Origin: Aliidiomarina sp.
GTDB lineage: Bacteria > Pseudomonadota > Gammaproteobacteria > Enterobacterales > Alteromonadaceae
Length of the DNA stretch: 64,000 nucleotides
Assembly: GCF_022565475.1 (NCBI RefSeq)
Contig: NZ_JAIUMR010000014.1
Span: 1-64,000, forward strand
Reading direction: 5' to 3'
Both the position numbers and the translations under genes were made by a program. The notes beneath the pieces were generated by a model, which ran no database searches, was not told where the DNA came from, and was given only the letters and a program-made list of their open reading frames with translations. Shown in pieces: positions 34,585 to 43,919 of the stretch; the stretch's first letter is position 1; each line of letters opens with the position of its first letter.

Positions 34585-36486
34585 ATGGACGACTATGGCA
34601 TCTTAAAAGAATCAAAATGGGTCAATGGTAAGTGGTACCTTGAACAATATCCTGATGTCGCCTTGTTAGGCATGGATCCGATAGAACACTATTTACGGAT
34701 TGGCGCTCGTTTGGGGCGAGATCCTTGTAAACGATTTTCGACTAGCCATTATTTGAAAGCTTACCCAGATGTCGCCAAAAGTGGTCTTAACCCATTGGTG
34801 CACTGGGTTCTCTATGGTCAAAATGAAGGGCGCGATGCGCGGCCAAACGGTTTTCAGTCGTGGATTGAAGCGTTATGGCAAGGCCATTCGAAGACTGCAA
34901 TTGAGCATTTACAAAAAATGGTGAACGCTGAGCGTATTTACAGCCCAGGTGAGCGCTGGAATGCGTTGTGGCACTTGGCCCGCTGGGCGTTTTTTGACGG
35001 TGATCATCAGGCAGCACTTGAGTTAGCGTTACAGATGGATGCTGTTGATCCGTCGCGGCGCCTGCGCAAAGAGCGAGTGTTACTGGTTGCATGTTGCTAT
35101 CAGCTTCTTGGTCAGGTCGAAGCTGGAGTCCCCTTGATTGACGATTATTCCGCGAGTTACGGATTTGATCCTGATATTCAATTAGTGCGCGCCAACACGG
35201 CGTCAACCGATAGTGAACGATTACAGCTGATTAATGATTTGTATCGTCATTATGATTTGCACACTTTGAGTAAATGGACTCACGATGCGCCGTTGACTCT
35301 GCATAATCTTCATGGTGAACAGTCCATTGCAGAGATTCCATTCCAAGTAGAAAAAGTGAGTATTATCATTCCTGCTTTTAATGCGGAAAGTCGCATTGAA
35401 GTGGTATTGAATTCGCTGCTGAATCAGACATGGCGAAATATTGAAATTATTGTCGTGGATGATTGCTCCGACGATCGCACGCTTGAGATTGTGCGAACTG
35501 TTGCAGAGCGAGATCCCCGTGTTGTCCCTGTTGCACAAGAACAAAACGGTGGTGCCTATCGAGCTCGCAACCGAGGGTTGCAGGTGGCGACCGGGGATTA
35601 CATCACCACACATGACAGTGATGATTGGTCGCATCCGCAAAAGCTCGAAACGCAAGTGTTGGCCTTGCAAGCGAATCCGGAGTTGATGGGCGTTGCGCTA
35701 CACTGGGTGCGCGCGACCGAGCAGATGATTTTCACGCAGAATTGGCGTCCGAATAAAGAGCTCATTCACTGGAGCCAGTCCTCGTTTATGTTCCGGAAGC
35801 AGGTCGTGAAGGATATTGGCCAGTGGGATGAAGTACGGATTGGTGGTGACACTGAGTTCATTTGGCGCGTTGAAGCGCGTTATGGTAAAGATGCGGTTGC
35901 CAAGTTGCATCCGGAAATTCCATTTGCCTTTGCCCTTGATGATGAAGGCTCCTTAACACGAACCAAAGCGACACACGTGCGTACCGTTTATTTTGGCCTT
36001 CGGCATATTTATCGCGCTGTCGGTCGGTGGTGGCATCGTACGCACGAACAATTGCACGTTGCCGATGAGCGACCATTTGCGGCACCGGTAAGTATGGTCG
36101 ATCGTTCTGGAGCGACGCTAACGCTCGACACCCTGTTAGTTGGTGACTTTGCTGACGCCAAACATACGCGTATTTTATTAGCGAAAGCAAAAGTGCTGTC
36201 AGCACAAGGGGAACGTGTTGGGGTGTTCCACTGGCCCACGTTTGGTGCGGAAAGTGCTGAGCCACGCGATGAGTATTGTGCTGCGGTCTATCATGAAGAG
36301 GTTGTTCCCGTTGTCTTTGGTGATCCGGTCGCGGTGGAACAAATTTTGGTTATCAATAAAGCCCATGTCCGCGCGCCGCTTGATGCACTGCCTAATTTTG
36401 AACGTGTCGGTCAGGTTAAGTCATTGCTGAGCTCCGAGGCAGATCAACAGGCGACAGCGCTAAGGAACGTGTTTATTCATGGGTGA
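34585..36486 (+). CDS. Glycosyltransferase family 2 with N-terminal YPDV repeats
   Basis: A 633-residue protein. The first 85 residues carry two WYLEQYPDV / HYLKAYPDV units as in 31350-32276, followed by a helical region (WNALWHLARWAFFDGDHQAAL). The GT2 domain (about 255-430) has VSIIIPAFNAESRIE, IVVDDCSDDRTL, NGGAYRARN and HDSDDWSHPQKLE. The C-terminal domain resembles that of its neighbours (THVRTVYFGLRHIYR). It overlaps the next gene by 8 bp (ATGGGTGA). Confidence 0.85.
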   Translation: MDDYGILKESKWVNGKWYLEQYPDVALLGMDPIEHYLRIGARLGRDPCKRFSTSHYLKAYPDVAKSGLNPLVHWVLYGQNEGRDARPNGFQSWIEALWQGHSKTAIEHLQKMVNAERIYSPGERWNALWHLARWAFFDGDHQAALELALQMDAVDPSRRLRKERVLLVACCYQLLGQVEAGVPLIDDYSASYGFDPDIQLVRANTASTDSERLQLINDLYRHYDLHTLSKWTHDAPLTLHNLHGEQSIAEIPFQVEKVSIIIPAFNAESRIEVVLNSLLNQTWRNIEIIVVDDCSDDRTLEIVRTVAERDPRVVPVAQEQNGGAYRARNRGLQVATGDYITTHDSDDWSHPQKLETQVLALQANPELMGVALHWVRATEQMIFTQNWRPNKELIHWSQSSFMFRKQVVKDIGQWDEVRIGGDTEFIWRVEARYGKDAVAKLHPEIPFAFALDDEGSLTRTKATHVRTVYFGLRHIYRAVGRWWHRTHEQLHVADERPFAAPVSMVDRSGATLTLDTLLVGDFADAKHTRILLAKAKVLSAQGERVGVFHWPTFGAESAEPRDEYCAAVYHEEVVPVVFGDPVAVEQILVINKAHVRAPLDALPNFERVGQVKSLLSSEADQQATALRNVFIHG

Positions 36487-39442
36487 AAACCAACGCCACG
36501 CCCTCCAACAGATTTTTGATCCCGTATGGTATTTACGGGAATACCCGGATGTTGCTGATGCCAAGGTGGATCCTTGGCATCACTTTATTCATCATGGCTA
36601 CACGGAACAGCGCTGGCCTTGCTCGTTGCCTGCTTTACGTTTAGAGACTGCGTTATGGGAGATTCCAGCACGTGCGCCCGAACTCAGTGATGGCGTTGTC
36701 CGTCCCGTTACTGCTGGGGTTTTAGCGGATTCGCTGCAAACGCGTTTGCAAGACACCTTGCACGCGTTGGAAAGTCAATATCAATCAAGTTCGACGCATC
36801 TCGCTGAGCAACTTAATGCTGCGTGTGCGGGTTGGGTATTAGGACGCTGGTACGCAAGTTTTGGTTTGGCTGAATATGCTGAACAGGTTATTTTTTATAC
36901 CGACTTTCTTGCTCGGCGTGAGGTCTCGTTTCGACAGTTGTTTGCGAATTTACTTCGTCATCCTGGAGCTTGGTTACTCCGATTTAGTGCCTTGTGGCAG
37001 CTTGTCCGTTGTGGGCAGTTGCAGCGCAAGGATCAAGCGGAGGCTTTGTATCAGGACGTCGTTTGGCAGCAGTTGGCGACAGACAGTCAGAAAGCGTTCG
37101 AGAATGATCGCGAGCTTGCTCACGCAATGCTGAGTAAAGGCCTCCCAGTGGGAGCTATGCCTGCTGACACTTCATTGAGTTTGCGCCATGCGTTATCGCC
37201 GCAGCAGGCAGCCTTTAAACTTGACCGCTTACACGCAGATGTTCCCCGCTCAATGTTATCTAAGCTATTGCCAACTCGTCTGCGTGCTCGTTTTAATAAG
37301 CGCAATTTGGTCTCGGTTATTGTTCCTTGCTTTAATGCCGAAGCGACGATAGCCACGGCGTTACGCAGCTTATTAACACAAACATGGGCGGCGCTCGAAG
37401 TGATTGTGGTGGACGATGCATCGACCGATCAAACGGTAGCTGTGGTTAAACACTGGCAAAAACGAGATAAGCGAATTCGCTTATTCACGTCGCCAGTCAA
37501 TCGTGGTGCGTATGCTGCACGTAATCGCGGCTTGCAGGTCGCTCGAGGCGCTTTTTTCACCTGCCACGACGCCGACGATTGGTCACATCCGGAAAAAATT
37601 GAACGGCAACTTCGGGCTTTACTTGCGGCACCGAAGGCACAAGCGAGTCTTTCGCATTGGGTGCGGACATCCGATCAACTGGAGTTCTCGCGCTGGCGTG
37701 TGGAGGCGTCATGGATCTATCGCAATATTTCCTCGCTGATGTGTCGTCGTGGCGTGGTCGAGCAAATTGGCTATTGGGACTTGGTGAACTGTAATGCCGA
37801 TACGGAATATATGTATCGGCTAGAACGTGCTTATGGCAAAGACGCGATCATCGATGTGCAGCCTGGTGTCGTGTTGGCACTTGGTCGCGAGCGTGTGGAG
37901 TCGCTGACTCAAACTCAAGCAACGCATTTGCGTACACAGTTTGTTGGTGTGCGTCGAGATTATATGGACGCAGCACGGGCGTGGCACGCCACGACTGACC
38001 GTCTTTACATGCCTGCGCAGCCAACTGAACGAATGTTCAAAGCACCCACATTGATGATTCGTGGTCATGAAGAGTTAGCGCGGCAGCAAGGTATTGACGA
38101 ATTGCTGGCAAGTGGTTGGTTTGATTCTGACTGGTATTTTGCACGCTATCCCGATGTTGCCAGCAGCGGCGTTAACGCAGCGCAGCACTATTACGATCAT
38201 GGTCGTCATGAAGGGCGCGAACCGGGTCCTATGTTTTCGCGAGCGGGTGAACTAGCCGTTCGCACTGGGGTAGTGAGTCACCAGCGATTGAGTTATGCGA
38301 TACATAGCGAACTTCCTGCTTGCGACATAGTCCTCGTTGGTCATGCTGCGAGCGCTGAGCTGTTTGGTGCCGAACGCAGCTTGCTTGATGTACTCAAAAT
38401 GATGATGCCAAACTGGCGAGTCCTCGTTGTCCTGCCAAGTCCTGCTCATCCCGATTATCTTGTTAAAGTTCAGCAGCTTGCTACGCACGTAGTGGTTTTT
38501 CCTTATCAGTGGTGGCACGGCGCACAACGTTTAAGCGACGAGGTTGTGCGTAAAGGCGTACAAGCATTTAGTCAGTTATTTGAGGTGGTAAAGCCACAAC
38601 TTGTTTATGTCAATACACTGACATTGTGGCAACCGCTTTTGGCTGCACGCTCGAGGGGGATTCCAAGCGCCATGCATGTGCGCGAGCTTCCCGCAGAAGA
38701 CGATGGATTGTGCGCTGCATTAGGTGCAACGCCGGCAGGGATTCGTGAACATATTATCACTGCGACCGATTACTTTGTTGCCAACTCGCCGATGGTCGCT
38801 CGTTATATTGATGTACCTGCTCGCACCACGTTATTACCGAACAGTGTTGATGCATCATGGTTCCAAATCCCCTATGCAAATATGAACGAAGTTGGCCGCG
38901 CTAAACGCCGTCGTCGTATCGGTATGTTCAGTAGTAACTTAGCGAAAAAGGGAGTTGCCGACTTTATTGAAATGGCCGCAGAACTTACTGCTGATGAGGT
39001 TGATTGTTGGTTAGTTGGCCCGAAGTCGAGTGATTTAATGGCTGCAATCGAGGCGTGGCAGCGACGTTATGGCGAACTTCCAAGCAACTTGAAATTGACT
39101 GGGTATGTCGAGCGCACCTGGGCTGTTATGGGGCAGCTTGATTTGGTGGTGAATCTCTCTCATTTCGCCGAGAGCTTTGGTCGAAGCGTGCTCGAAGCGA
39201 TGGCCGCGGGCCGCCCGGTCGTGTGTTACAATTTTGGTGCCTTGGCGGATTTGGTCGATGAAAGCTGCGGTGTTCTTGTACCGTACCGAGTTTGTGAGCA
39301 ATTGCGTACAGCGGTGCTCAGCTGTCTCGATTCGGCGTCTTATACTCAGAAAGCTATTCAAGCGCGGACACGTGCACAAGCCTATCGTTACGAACATCTG
39401 CAAACGAACTTACAACGTAGTATTACCAGTTGGATTGGATAA
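36479..39442 (+). CDS. Glycosyltransferase, GT2 fused to GT4, with YPDV repeats
   Basis: A 987-residue protein with, in order: one WYLREYPDV unit (about 15-45), a helical region (GWVLGRWYASFG), a GT2 domain (about 278-500; VSVIVPCFNAEATIA, VVDDASTDQTV, CHDADDWSHPEKIE), a second WYFARYPDV unit (about 545-580), and a GT4 GT-B domain (about 610-985; NTLTLWQPLLAARSRG, FSSNLAKKGVADFIE, AESFGRSVLEAMAAGRPVV). The EAMAAGRPVV block is the GT4 donor site. It could add two different sugars. Spacing by YPDV units suggests docking to the coiled-coil protein. Confidence 0.88.
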   Translation: MGENQRHALQQIFDPVWYLREYPDVADAKVDPWHHFIHHGYTEQRWPCSLPALRLETALWEIPARAPELSDGVVRPVTAGVLADSLQTRLQDTLHALESQYQSSSTHLAEQLNAACAGWVLGRWYASFGLAEYAEQVIFYTDFLARREVSFRQLFANLLRHPGAWLLRFSALWQLVRCGQLQRKDQAEALYQDVVWQQLATDSQKAFENDRELAHAMLSKGLPVGAMPADTSLSLRHALSPQQAAFKLDRLHADVPRSMLSKLLPTRLRARFNKRNLVSVIVPCFNAEATIATALRSLLTQTWAALEVIVVDDASTDQTVAVVKHWQKRDKRIRLFTSPVNRGAYAARNRGLQVARGAFFTCHDADDWSHPEKIERQLRALLAAPKAQASLSHWVRTSDQLEFSRWRVEASWIYRNISSLMCRRGVVEQIGYWDLVNCNADTEYMYRLERAYGKDAIIDVQPGVVLALGRERVESLTQTQATHLRTQFVGVRRDYMDAARAWHATTDRLYMPAQPTERMFKAPTLMIRGHEELARQQGIDELLASGWFDSDWYFARYPDVASSGVNAAQHYYDHGRHEGREPGPMFSRAGELAVRTGVVSHQRLSYAIHSELPACDIVLVGHAASAELFGAERSLLDVLKMMMPNWRVLVVLPSPAHPDYLVKVQQLATHVVVFPYQWWHGAQRLSDEVVRKGVQAFSQLFEVVKPQLVYVNTLTLWQPLLAARSRGIPSAMHVRELPAEDDGLCAALGATPAGIREHIITATDYFVANSPMVARYIDVPARTTLLPNSVDASWFQIPYANMNEVGRAKRRRRIGMFSSNLAKKGVADFIEMAAELTADEVDCWLVGPKSSDLMAAIEAWQRRYGELPSNLKLTGYVERTWAVMGQLDLVVNLSHFAESFGRSVLEAMAAGRPVVCYNFGALADLVDESCGVLVPYRVCEQLRTAVLSCLDSASYTQKAIQARTRAQAYRYEHLQTNLQRSITSWIG

Positions 39443-39448
39443 TTTTAA

Positions 39449-40789
39449 GTGTCGTCTTATACCCTGCATAAAAATAATATCAATTTTCGTCAGGATCCGG
39501 TTTGCGCCGAGATCATTCACCGTTGGTGTGTGGATTTTCCAGAGGACGAAAAGACCATTTCGGCAGTTGAGCTTGAACAAGGTATCAGCCTGCATGGATG
39601 GGTTCTCCTTGCCGACCTAGACGCCATGTCGCGTGTGGAGATTGTCGTTCAGCAAGGAGAGCAGCGACAGCGCTTGCCATTAAATATTCGCCGACCGGAC
39701 GTGGTGAAGACATTTACATTGGATGAAGGCTTTTTGCGCTGTGGCTTTCGCCACACCGTGCCTATTGCACACGAAAGTTTTGTGGTTGGAGTGGCGCTTG
39801 ACGGCCGAATTTTCGATTTAACCCGCTATCATGTGAAAGGTCCCTTTGCGATTTTGCGGGGTGAAGACGGCTGGTTATTCCTCGACAATGATACTAATAA
39901 AAGTGTCGCACAACATACTGGTGACCTGCTCATGGCTGAAGAGCAACAGGCACAGTGGCAACATTACTTTGTTGATTTTGCTACATTGGCGCAAGCGCAA
40001 GAGTGTGAGTTTAGTTTGTTAGTTGCCCCGGCTAAAGAGGCGGTCTACGCACAGTATCATCCTTTGCCGCGCAGCCCAATTACCATTGTGGAGCAATTGC
40101 AGTCGTTAGCACCAGAACAATTCCCGCTGGTCTATCCAACCGCAGAGCTTGCGCAATCAGCTGAATATCCCACCTTTCGCCGAAAAGATACGCATTGGAC
40201 TCAGTATGGTGCGATGCTCGCCACCTTGGCGCTGCTCCGTCAATTGAATGTAGCCGTAGCACCGGCTACAGAGACATTTGCTAAAGATGAATATCGTGAA
40301 CGTGAAGTAGGCGGTGATCTTGGGAATAAACTCTATCCGGTGGAAAAGCATCGCGAGTTGTTTTTAGTCGGTCGGCGATATCAGGAATGGCTTCGTTTTG
40401 ATAATGGTCTGCAAAACTTCGGGCGTTGCCTTACGCTGGTGAATATGGACGCCATCGTTCACCAGCACATACTGATTTTTGGCTCGTCGTCAGCCTATAC
40501 CATGCTCGATTATATTGGTCGAGTTTTCGCTCGGGTGACACTTATCCATAGCGCGGGAAACATTGACCCGCAGATCTTGAAAGCCTTAGCGCCGGATGTC
40601 TGTGTGGCGCAAACGAATGGTCGCTTTACCGTCGTGGCACCGCGTTGTGACTATGATTTGGCGAATGATGTGGCGATAAAGTGGGGGGAGTTGTCCATCA
40701 CTGAGCAAGCAGAACGCCGAACGTTGATTGATGAATATGCCGCGGCCGACTCTGTCGCCGCGTACCTAGCGGCGTTGGTATCTCAATAA
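39449..40789 (+). CDS. AlgX/AlgJ-like O-acetylation protein (SGNH fold)
   Basis: A 446-residue protein. GTG 39449 follows the previous stop by 6 bp. The region from residue 135 has RGEDGWLFLDND, LLVAPAKEAVY, KDTHWTQYGAM (Asp/His near 245-248) and IFGSSSAYTML (Ser near 345), the pattern of alginate O-acetyltransferase AlgX/AlgJ-related SGNH domains. The N-terminal 130 residues are a beta domain (VELEQGISLHGWVLL). No signal peptide is visible, although AlgX and AlgJ themselves act in the periplasm, so the location is uncertain. O-acetylation of the capsule is the likely role; no MBOAT partner is in the window. Confidence 0.75.
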   Translation: MSSYTLHKNNINFRQDPVCAEIIHRWCVDFPEDEKTISAVELEQGISLHGWVLLADLDAMSRVEIVVQQGEQRQRLPLNIRRPDVVKTFTLDEGFLRCGFRHTVPIAHESFVVGVALDGRIFDLTRYHVKGPFAILRGEDGWLFLDNDTNKSVAQHTGDLLMAEEQQAQWQHYFVDFATLAQAQECEFSLLVAPAKEAVYAQYHPLPRSPITIVEQLQSLAPEQFPLVYPTAELAQSAEYPTFRRKDTHWTQYGAMLATLALLRQLNVAVAPATETFAKDEYREREVGGDLGNKLYPVEKHRELFLVGRRYQEWLRFDNGLQNFGRCLTLVNMDAIVHQHILIFGSSSAYTMLDYIGRVFARVTLIHSAGNIDPQILKALAPDVCVAQTNGRFTVVAPRCDYDLANDVAIKWGELSITEQAERRTLIDEYAAADSVAAYLAALVSQ

Positions 40790-40816
40790 CTATCACATCC
40801 AGCGAGGCGCTGATGT

Positions 40817-42958
40817 TTAAGGCAGCGCTTCGTCAATATCCAAACTGAAGTCTTCACGTAACCGACTCAAATTTGGGTTGTAACATGGATCTTGGGCGAT
40901 AATTGCGGGCCACTTTTGTCGCATATATTGAATTTCACGTTGCTCGCGCGCTTTTTTGCTTGGCGTGTCTTCTTTGCCGCGTGACTTCGACTCGTAATGA
41001 TACAGTTCAGCGTCAGGGGTGAAGACATTGCGATAGCCGCGTTGCAAAACTTTCAAGCAAAAATCGACATCGTTGAAGGCAACTTGGAGGTCTTCTTCAA
41101 GCCCACCGACTTCTTGATAAATTGATTTACGTACAAGTAGACAAGCGGCGGTGACTGCGCTTAGGTTTTGCACGGTTCGTAGACGCTGCTGGTGACCCGG
41201 TTCGTTGCGATGATAGTGCTTATGACTATGTCCTGCTAAACCCCAAATGCCGAGAATTACACCGGCATGTTGCACTGTGTTATCGAAATAATAGAGCTTA
41301 GCGCCAACACAACCCACATCTTTGCGCACACTATGTCGCACCATTTCAGTCAGCCAGTCGCGATTAATCACTTCTGTGTCGTTGTTAACTAGGCCGATGA
41401 TTTCACCACGTGCTTGGGTGACGGCGAAATTATTGATGGAGGAGTAATTAAACGGCTCGTCGTACGTTACGACACGAATTCGTGGGTTATGCGAGAGTAC
41501 TTTAAACCATGCCAATGTTTCTGGCTGTCGACTCTGGTTGTCGACAATGATGATTTCGTAGTTTGGATAACTGGTACGCTCGAGAATGCTATTCACGCAC
41601 AGCTTCGTGATCGCTAACGCATCGCGCGTTGGAATAATTAAACTGACGAGTGGCGGCTCTTCTGGCAGCTTAAAATTAACTTTCAGTAGTTTGCTTGAGC
41701 GCCATTGAATCGTGTCTACCTGATCATCAGTCTGTTCGGCATAGCGTTGTACTGCGGCTTCAATGACGCATTTTTCACTCTCGCTGTAGCGAATTTTAGA
41801 TTGATCGTGCTGATGCAGCAAAATCAAAGGAATATGCACGATGGAGTCAAGCTCGTGCGCCGGTGCTTGCGAACGCAGCCGGAAGTCCGCGAGTAATGAA
41901 CTGATTGCATTCAAGTTGCGGACGTGGTCAAGCTGGTGCAGCAACTTATTGTTTTTGAGTTCGTTGACGACACTGCCGTGCAACCAGAGTGCCCGACCGA
42001 AATAGTTTTGATTAAAGAGAAAGTCTGTGTTCCATTGCGGCTTGAATTTTGGTGCAATGCGGAATTTGCCGTCGGCAATTTTGTCGTGGTCGCTGTAGAT
42101 CGCACGGGCTTTAGGATTCTGTTGTATGGTTTGCGCGAGCAACTCTCCGGCACGGGCTGACAAAATGTCCCCCGCTTCAACAAACAGATACCAATGCTGC
42201 GAATCGACATTAGCGTCGCTTTCAATAAAACGTTGCCATGGCATAAATTCAACGTCGGGATAGCTTTGTTTGAGCTGTTTGATGCTTCGCTCTGTTCGAC
42301 TTTGCCCGTTGGTTACCTTGCTGTCCTTGATCACCACACGAAGAGTCGCAGCTTGAGGGACTGTGCTGGGACTTAGCTGTTTGCTGAAAATGACCTGTTC
42401 TTGCTGATCGCACCAATATTCATAAGGGTCGCTGCTTACTGTTTGATAACTTAACAGCGGCTGATAGGTGGCAATCAATTTTGCCAGCGCAGTTTCTCGG
42501 CCTGCACGTTTATAACGAGCTCGGGTTAACCGATAAATATAATCCCAAGGCTGTTGGTTCGCACGGTCACGACGGGAGACGGTTGCTAACATTTTTTGCC
42601 ATGCACGCGGTGCGCTGATCGAACCAAGCGACACCGAAAACTCAAGTTGCTTATTGCTACCGTTGGTAAAATGCAAACTGACGTGGCGTAGCGGAGTATG
42701 GCGGAAAAAAACCAAGGACAAGGTACGATCATTTTCGATTAATAAGTCGGCGCCATGGTGGTTACTATTTTGGGTGATGCGGACGATTTGTTTGCGACGA
42801 ATAAACTCTATGGCCGCGGCATTTTTCGCCCGCAGTTTCACGCAGTACCAGCCGGGCGAGGCCGGTGCTTTGGCGCTTAATTTTATCCGCTCGGGTTGCG
42901 TGTACTCTTGTCGCCAGCGCCAACCTTTCAGATTAATTCGAATCATGCTTTTAAGCAT
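40817..42958 (-). CDS. Glycosyltransferase family 2, two GT-A domains
   Basis: A 713-residue protein. After an N-terminal beta region (about 1-120), a first, degenerate GT-A-like half (about 200-400) shows IYSDHDKI and KPQWNTDFLFNQNYFGRAL. A second, complete GT2 half (about 440-700) has VSLIIPTRDALAIT, IIIVDNQSRQPE, GLVNNDTEVI and HAGVILGIWGLAGH, typical of rhamnosyltransferase-like enzymes of surface glycans. The start overlaps the upstream gene's stop by 8 bp; an ATG at 42946 is an alternative. It is last in a three-gene minus-strand operon. Confidence 0.88.
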   Translation of the reverse strand: MLKSMIRINLKGWRWRQEYTQPERIKLSAKAPASPGWYCVKLRAKNAAAIEFIRRKQIVRITQNSNHHGADLLIENDRTLSLVFFRHTPLRHVSLHFTNGSNKQLEFSVSLGSISAPRAWQKMLATVSRRDRANQQPWDYIYRLTRARYKRAGRETALAKLIATYQPLLSYQTVSSDPYEYWCDQQEQVIFSKQLSPSTVPQAATLRVVIKDSKVTNGQSRTERSIKQLKQSYPDVEFMPWQRFIESDANVDSQHWYLFVEAGDILSARAGELLAQTIQQNPKARAIYSDHDKIADGKFRIAPKFKPQWNTDFLFNQNYFGRALWLHGSVVNELKNNKLLHQLDHVRNLNAISSLLADFRLRSQAPAHELDSIVHIPLILLHQHDQSKIRYSESEKCVIEAAVQRYAEQTDDQVDTIQWRSSKLLKVNFKLPEEPPLVSLIIPTRDALAITKLCVNSILERTSYPNYEIIIVDNQSRQPETLAWFKVLSHNPRIRVVTYDEPFNYSSINNFAVTQARGEIIGLVNNDTEVINRDWLTEMVRHSVRKDVGCVGAKLYYFDNTVQHAGVILGIWGLAGHSHKHYHRNEPGHQQRLRTVQNLSAVTAACLLVRKSIYQEVGGLEEDLQVAFNDVDFCLKVLQRGYRNVFTPDAELYHYESKSRGKEDTPSKKAREQREIQYMRQKWPAIIAQDPCYNPNLSRLREDFSLDIDEALP

Positions 42959-43919
42959 AGGGGGAAAAGTGTGTCCTTAAATATTGAGATTCTGCTGCCC
43001 AATTATGCCGACTCACTGCACGGTGTTGTGGGTCCGCGTGATGATACTGATTGCCGTGCTGAGAAGCAAAGTTGAATCCGTAAATTTTCAGTTTTTTTAA
43101 ATTATTTACGTTGTCGTCCTGACTAAGAAGTTGTCGGATTAACTCCAGTACTAATAAACCTGCGCTCGGAGGCGCCGATAAGCTGCGAACCAAGGATTGC
43201 CAGTAGTGTAACGGGATGCTGATAACGGGCGTTTGCTGTTGGGGCTCAACATGACGGTTCGATTCGTCTAACAGTAAATGTCCGAGATGTGCCCAATTCT
43301 GTTGCCACCAGAGCATATCGGGACCACTGAGCAGGATACTGTCAAAATATTCTGGGAATGGACCATCATAACCGGGAGCAACCACCCAAACATTGGTCTT
43401 TTGGCCTATGTCTTCTCGACGTGTATGCTCGCTGGCGAAGTGATTAAACCGGATAACAATGTCAGCGGCGTCGATCGATGCCCCCAACTTACTCGCTCTG
43501 AGGTCGGGGCTATTGCCGACGACAGCGATGCTTTGCGCTCGTTCGATTTGCTCGATGAATGCCTGAAACCAGTCGGATTGGTGGTTTCGCCATTGGCGGA
43601 TTTGATTGCGATATTGCGGCTCAACCGCTGGCTCTGTGTGGCTCTGCCGGTGCTCGAGTAAATTATCGATTTGGCGCACTTGATAACGGTGCAAACCAAT
43701 ACAGGTGCGATATAAGAAGGGCAGTTGGCGTAATTTTGCAAGCTTCTGCTGTTGACGCGAGGATGGTGGAATACCCAAGGCGCGCTGGAAACTCACGGTG
43801 TGCAGATAATCTAACGGCAGTTTACTGTGAGCATAGAGTCGACGCCAGTCACGCAGCAGCTCAGGCCGATAATCACCTGCGCGCATGGCTAATTTAAGTT
43901 CGCGTCGAAATGACTTCAT
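42951..43919 (-). CDS. GT29 (sialyltransferase)-like protein
   Basis: A 322-residue protein. The segment at 131-160 (SIAVVGNSPDL, GASIDAADIVIRFN) matches the L-type sialylmotif of GT29 enzymes (VGN, then IDxxDxVIRFN). Near the C-terminus, IYGFNFASQHGNQYHH resembles the short motif region. GT29 members move sialic acid from CMP-activated donors; bacterial relatives are less well studied, and the donor here could be another CMP-sugar. It starts in an ATGA overlap with the gene upstream, so it is translationally coupled. Confidence 0.7.
   Translation of the reverse strand: MKSFRRELKLAMRAGDYRPELLRDWRRLYAHSKLPLDYLHTVSFQRALGIPPSSRQQQKLAKLRQLPFLYRTCIGLHRYQVRQIDNLLEHRQSHTEPAVEPQYRNQIRQWRNHQSDWFQAFIEQIERAQSIAVVGNSPDLRASKLGASIDAADIVIRFNHFASEHTRREDIGQKTNVWVVAPGYDGPFPEYFDSILLSGPDMLWWQQNWAHLGHLLLDESNRHVEPQQQTPVISIPLHYWQSLVRSLSAPPSAGLLVLELIRQLLSQDDNVNNLKKLKIYGFNFASQHGNQYHHADPQHRAVSRHNWAAESQYLRTHFSPYA

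Noticed and set aside
35221-35670. A 149-codon minus-strand open frame
   Set aside because: It is antisense to the GT2 domain of the 633-residue glycosyltransferase; no start signal or family match.
39177-39620. A 147-codon plus-strand frame across two gene ends
   Set aside because: It overlaps the well-supported GT4 end and the AlgX-like start in another frame; the translation is rich in rare residues.
40800-40812. Small hairpin CAGCG-AGG-CGCTG between convergent genes
   Set aside because: Only 5 bp of stem and no T-run on either strand; not enough to call a terminator.
43278-43661. A 127-codon plus-strand frame opposite the GT29-like gene
   Set aside because: The minus-strand gene has the sialylmotif and ATGA coupling; the plus-strand frame has no support.
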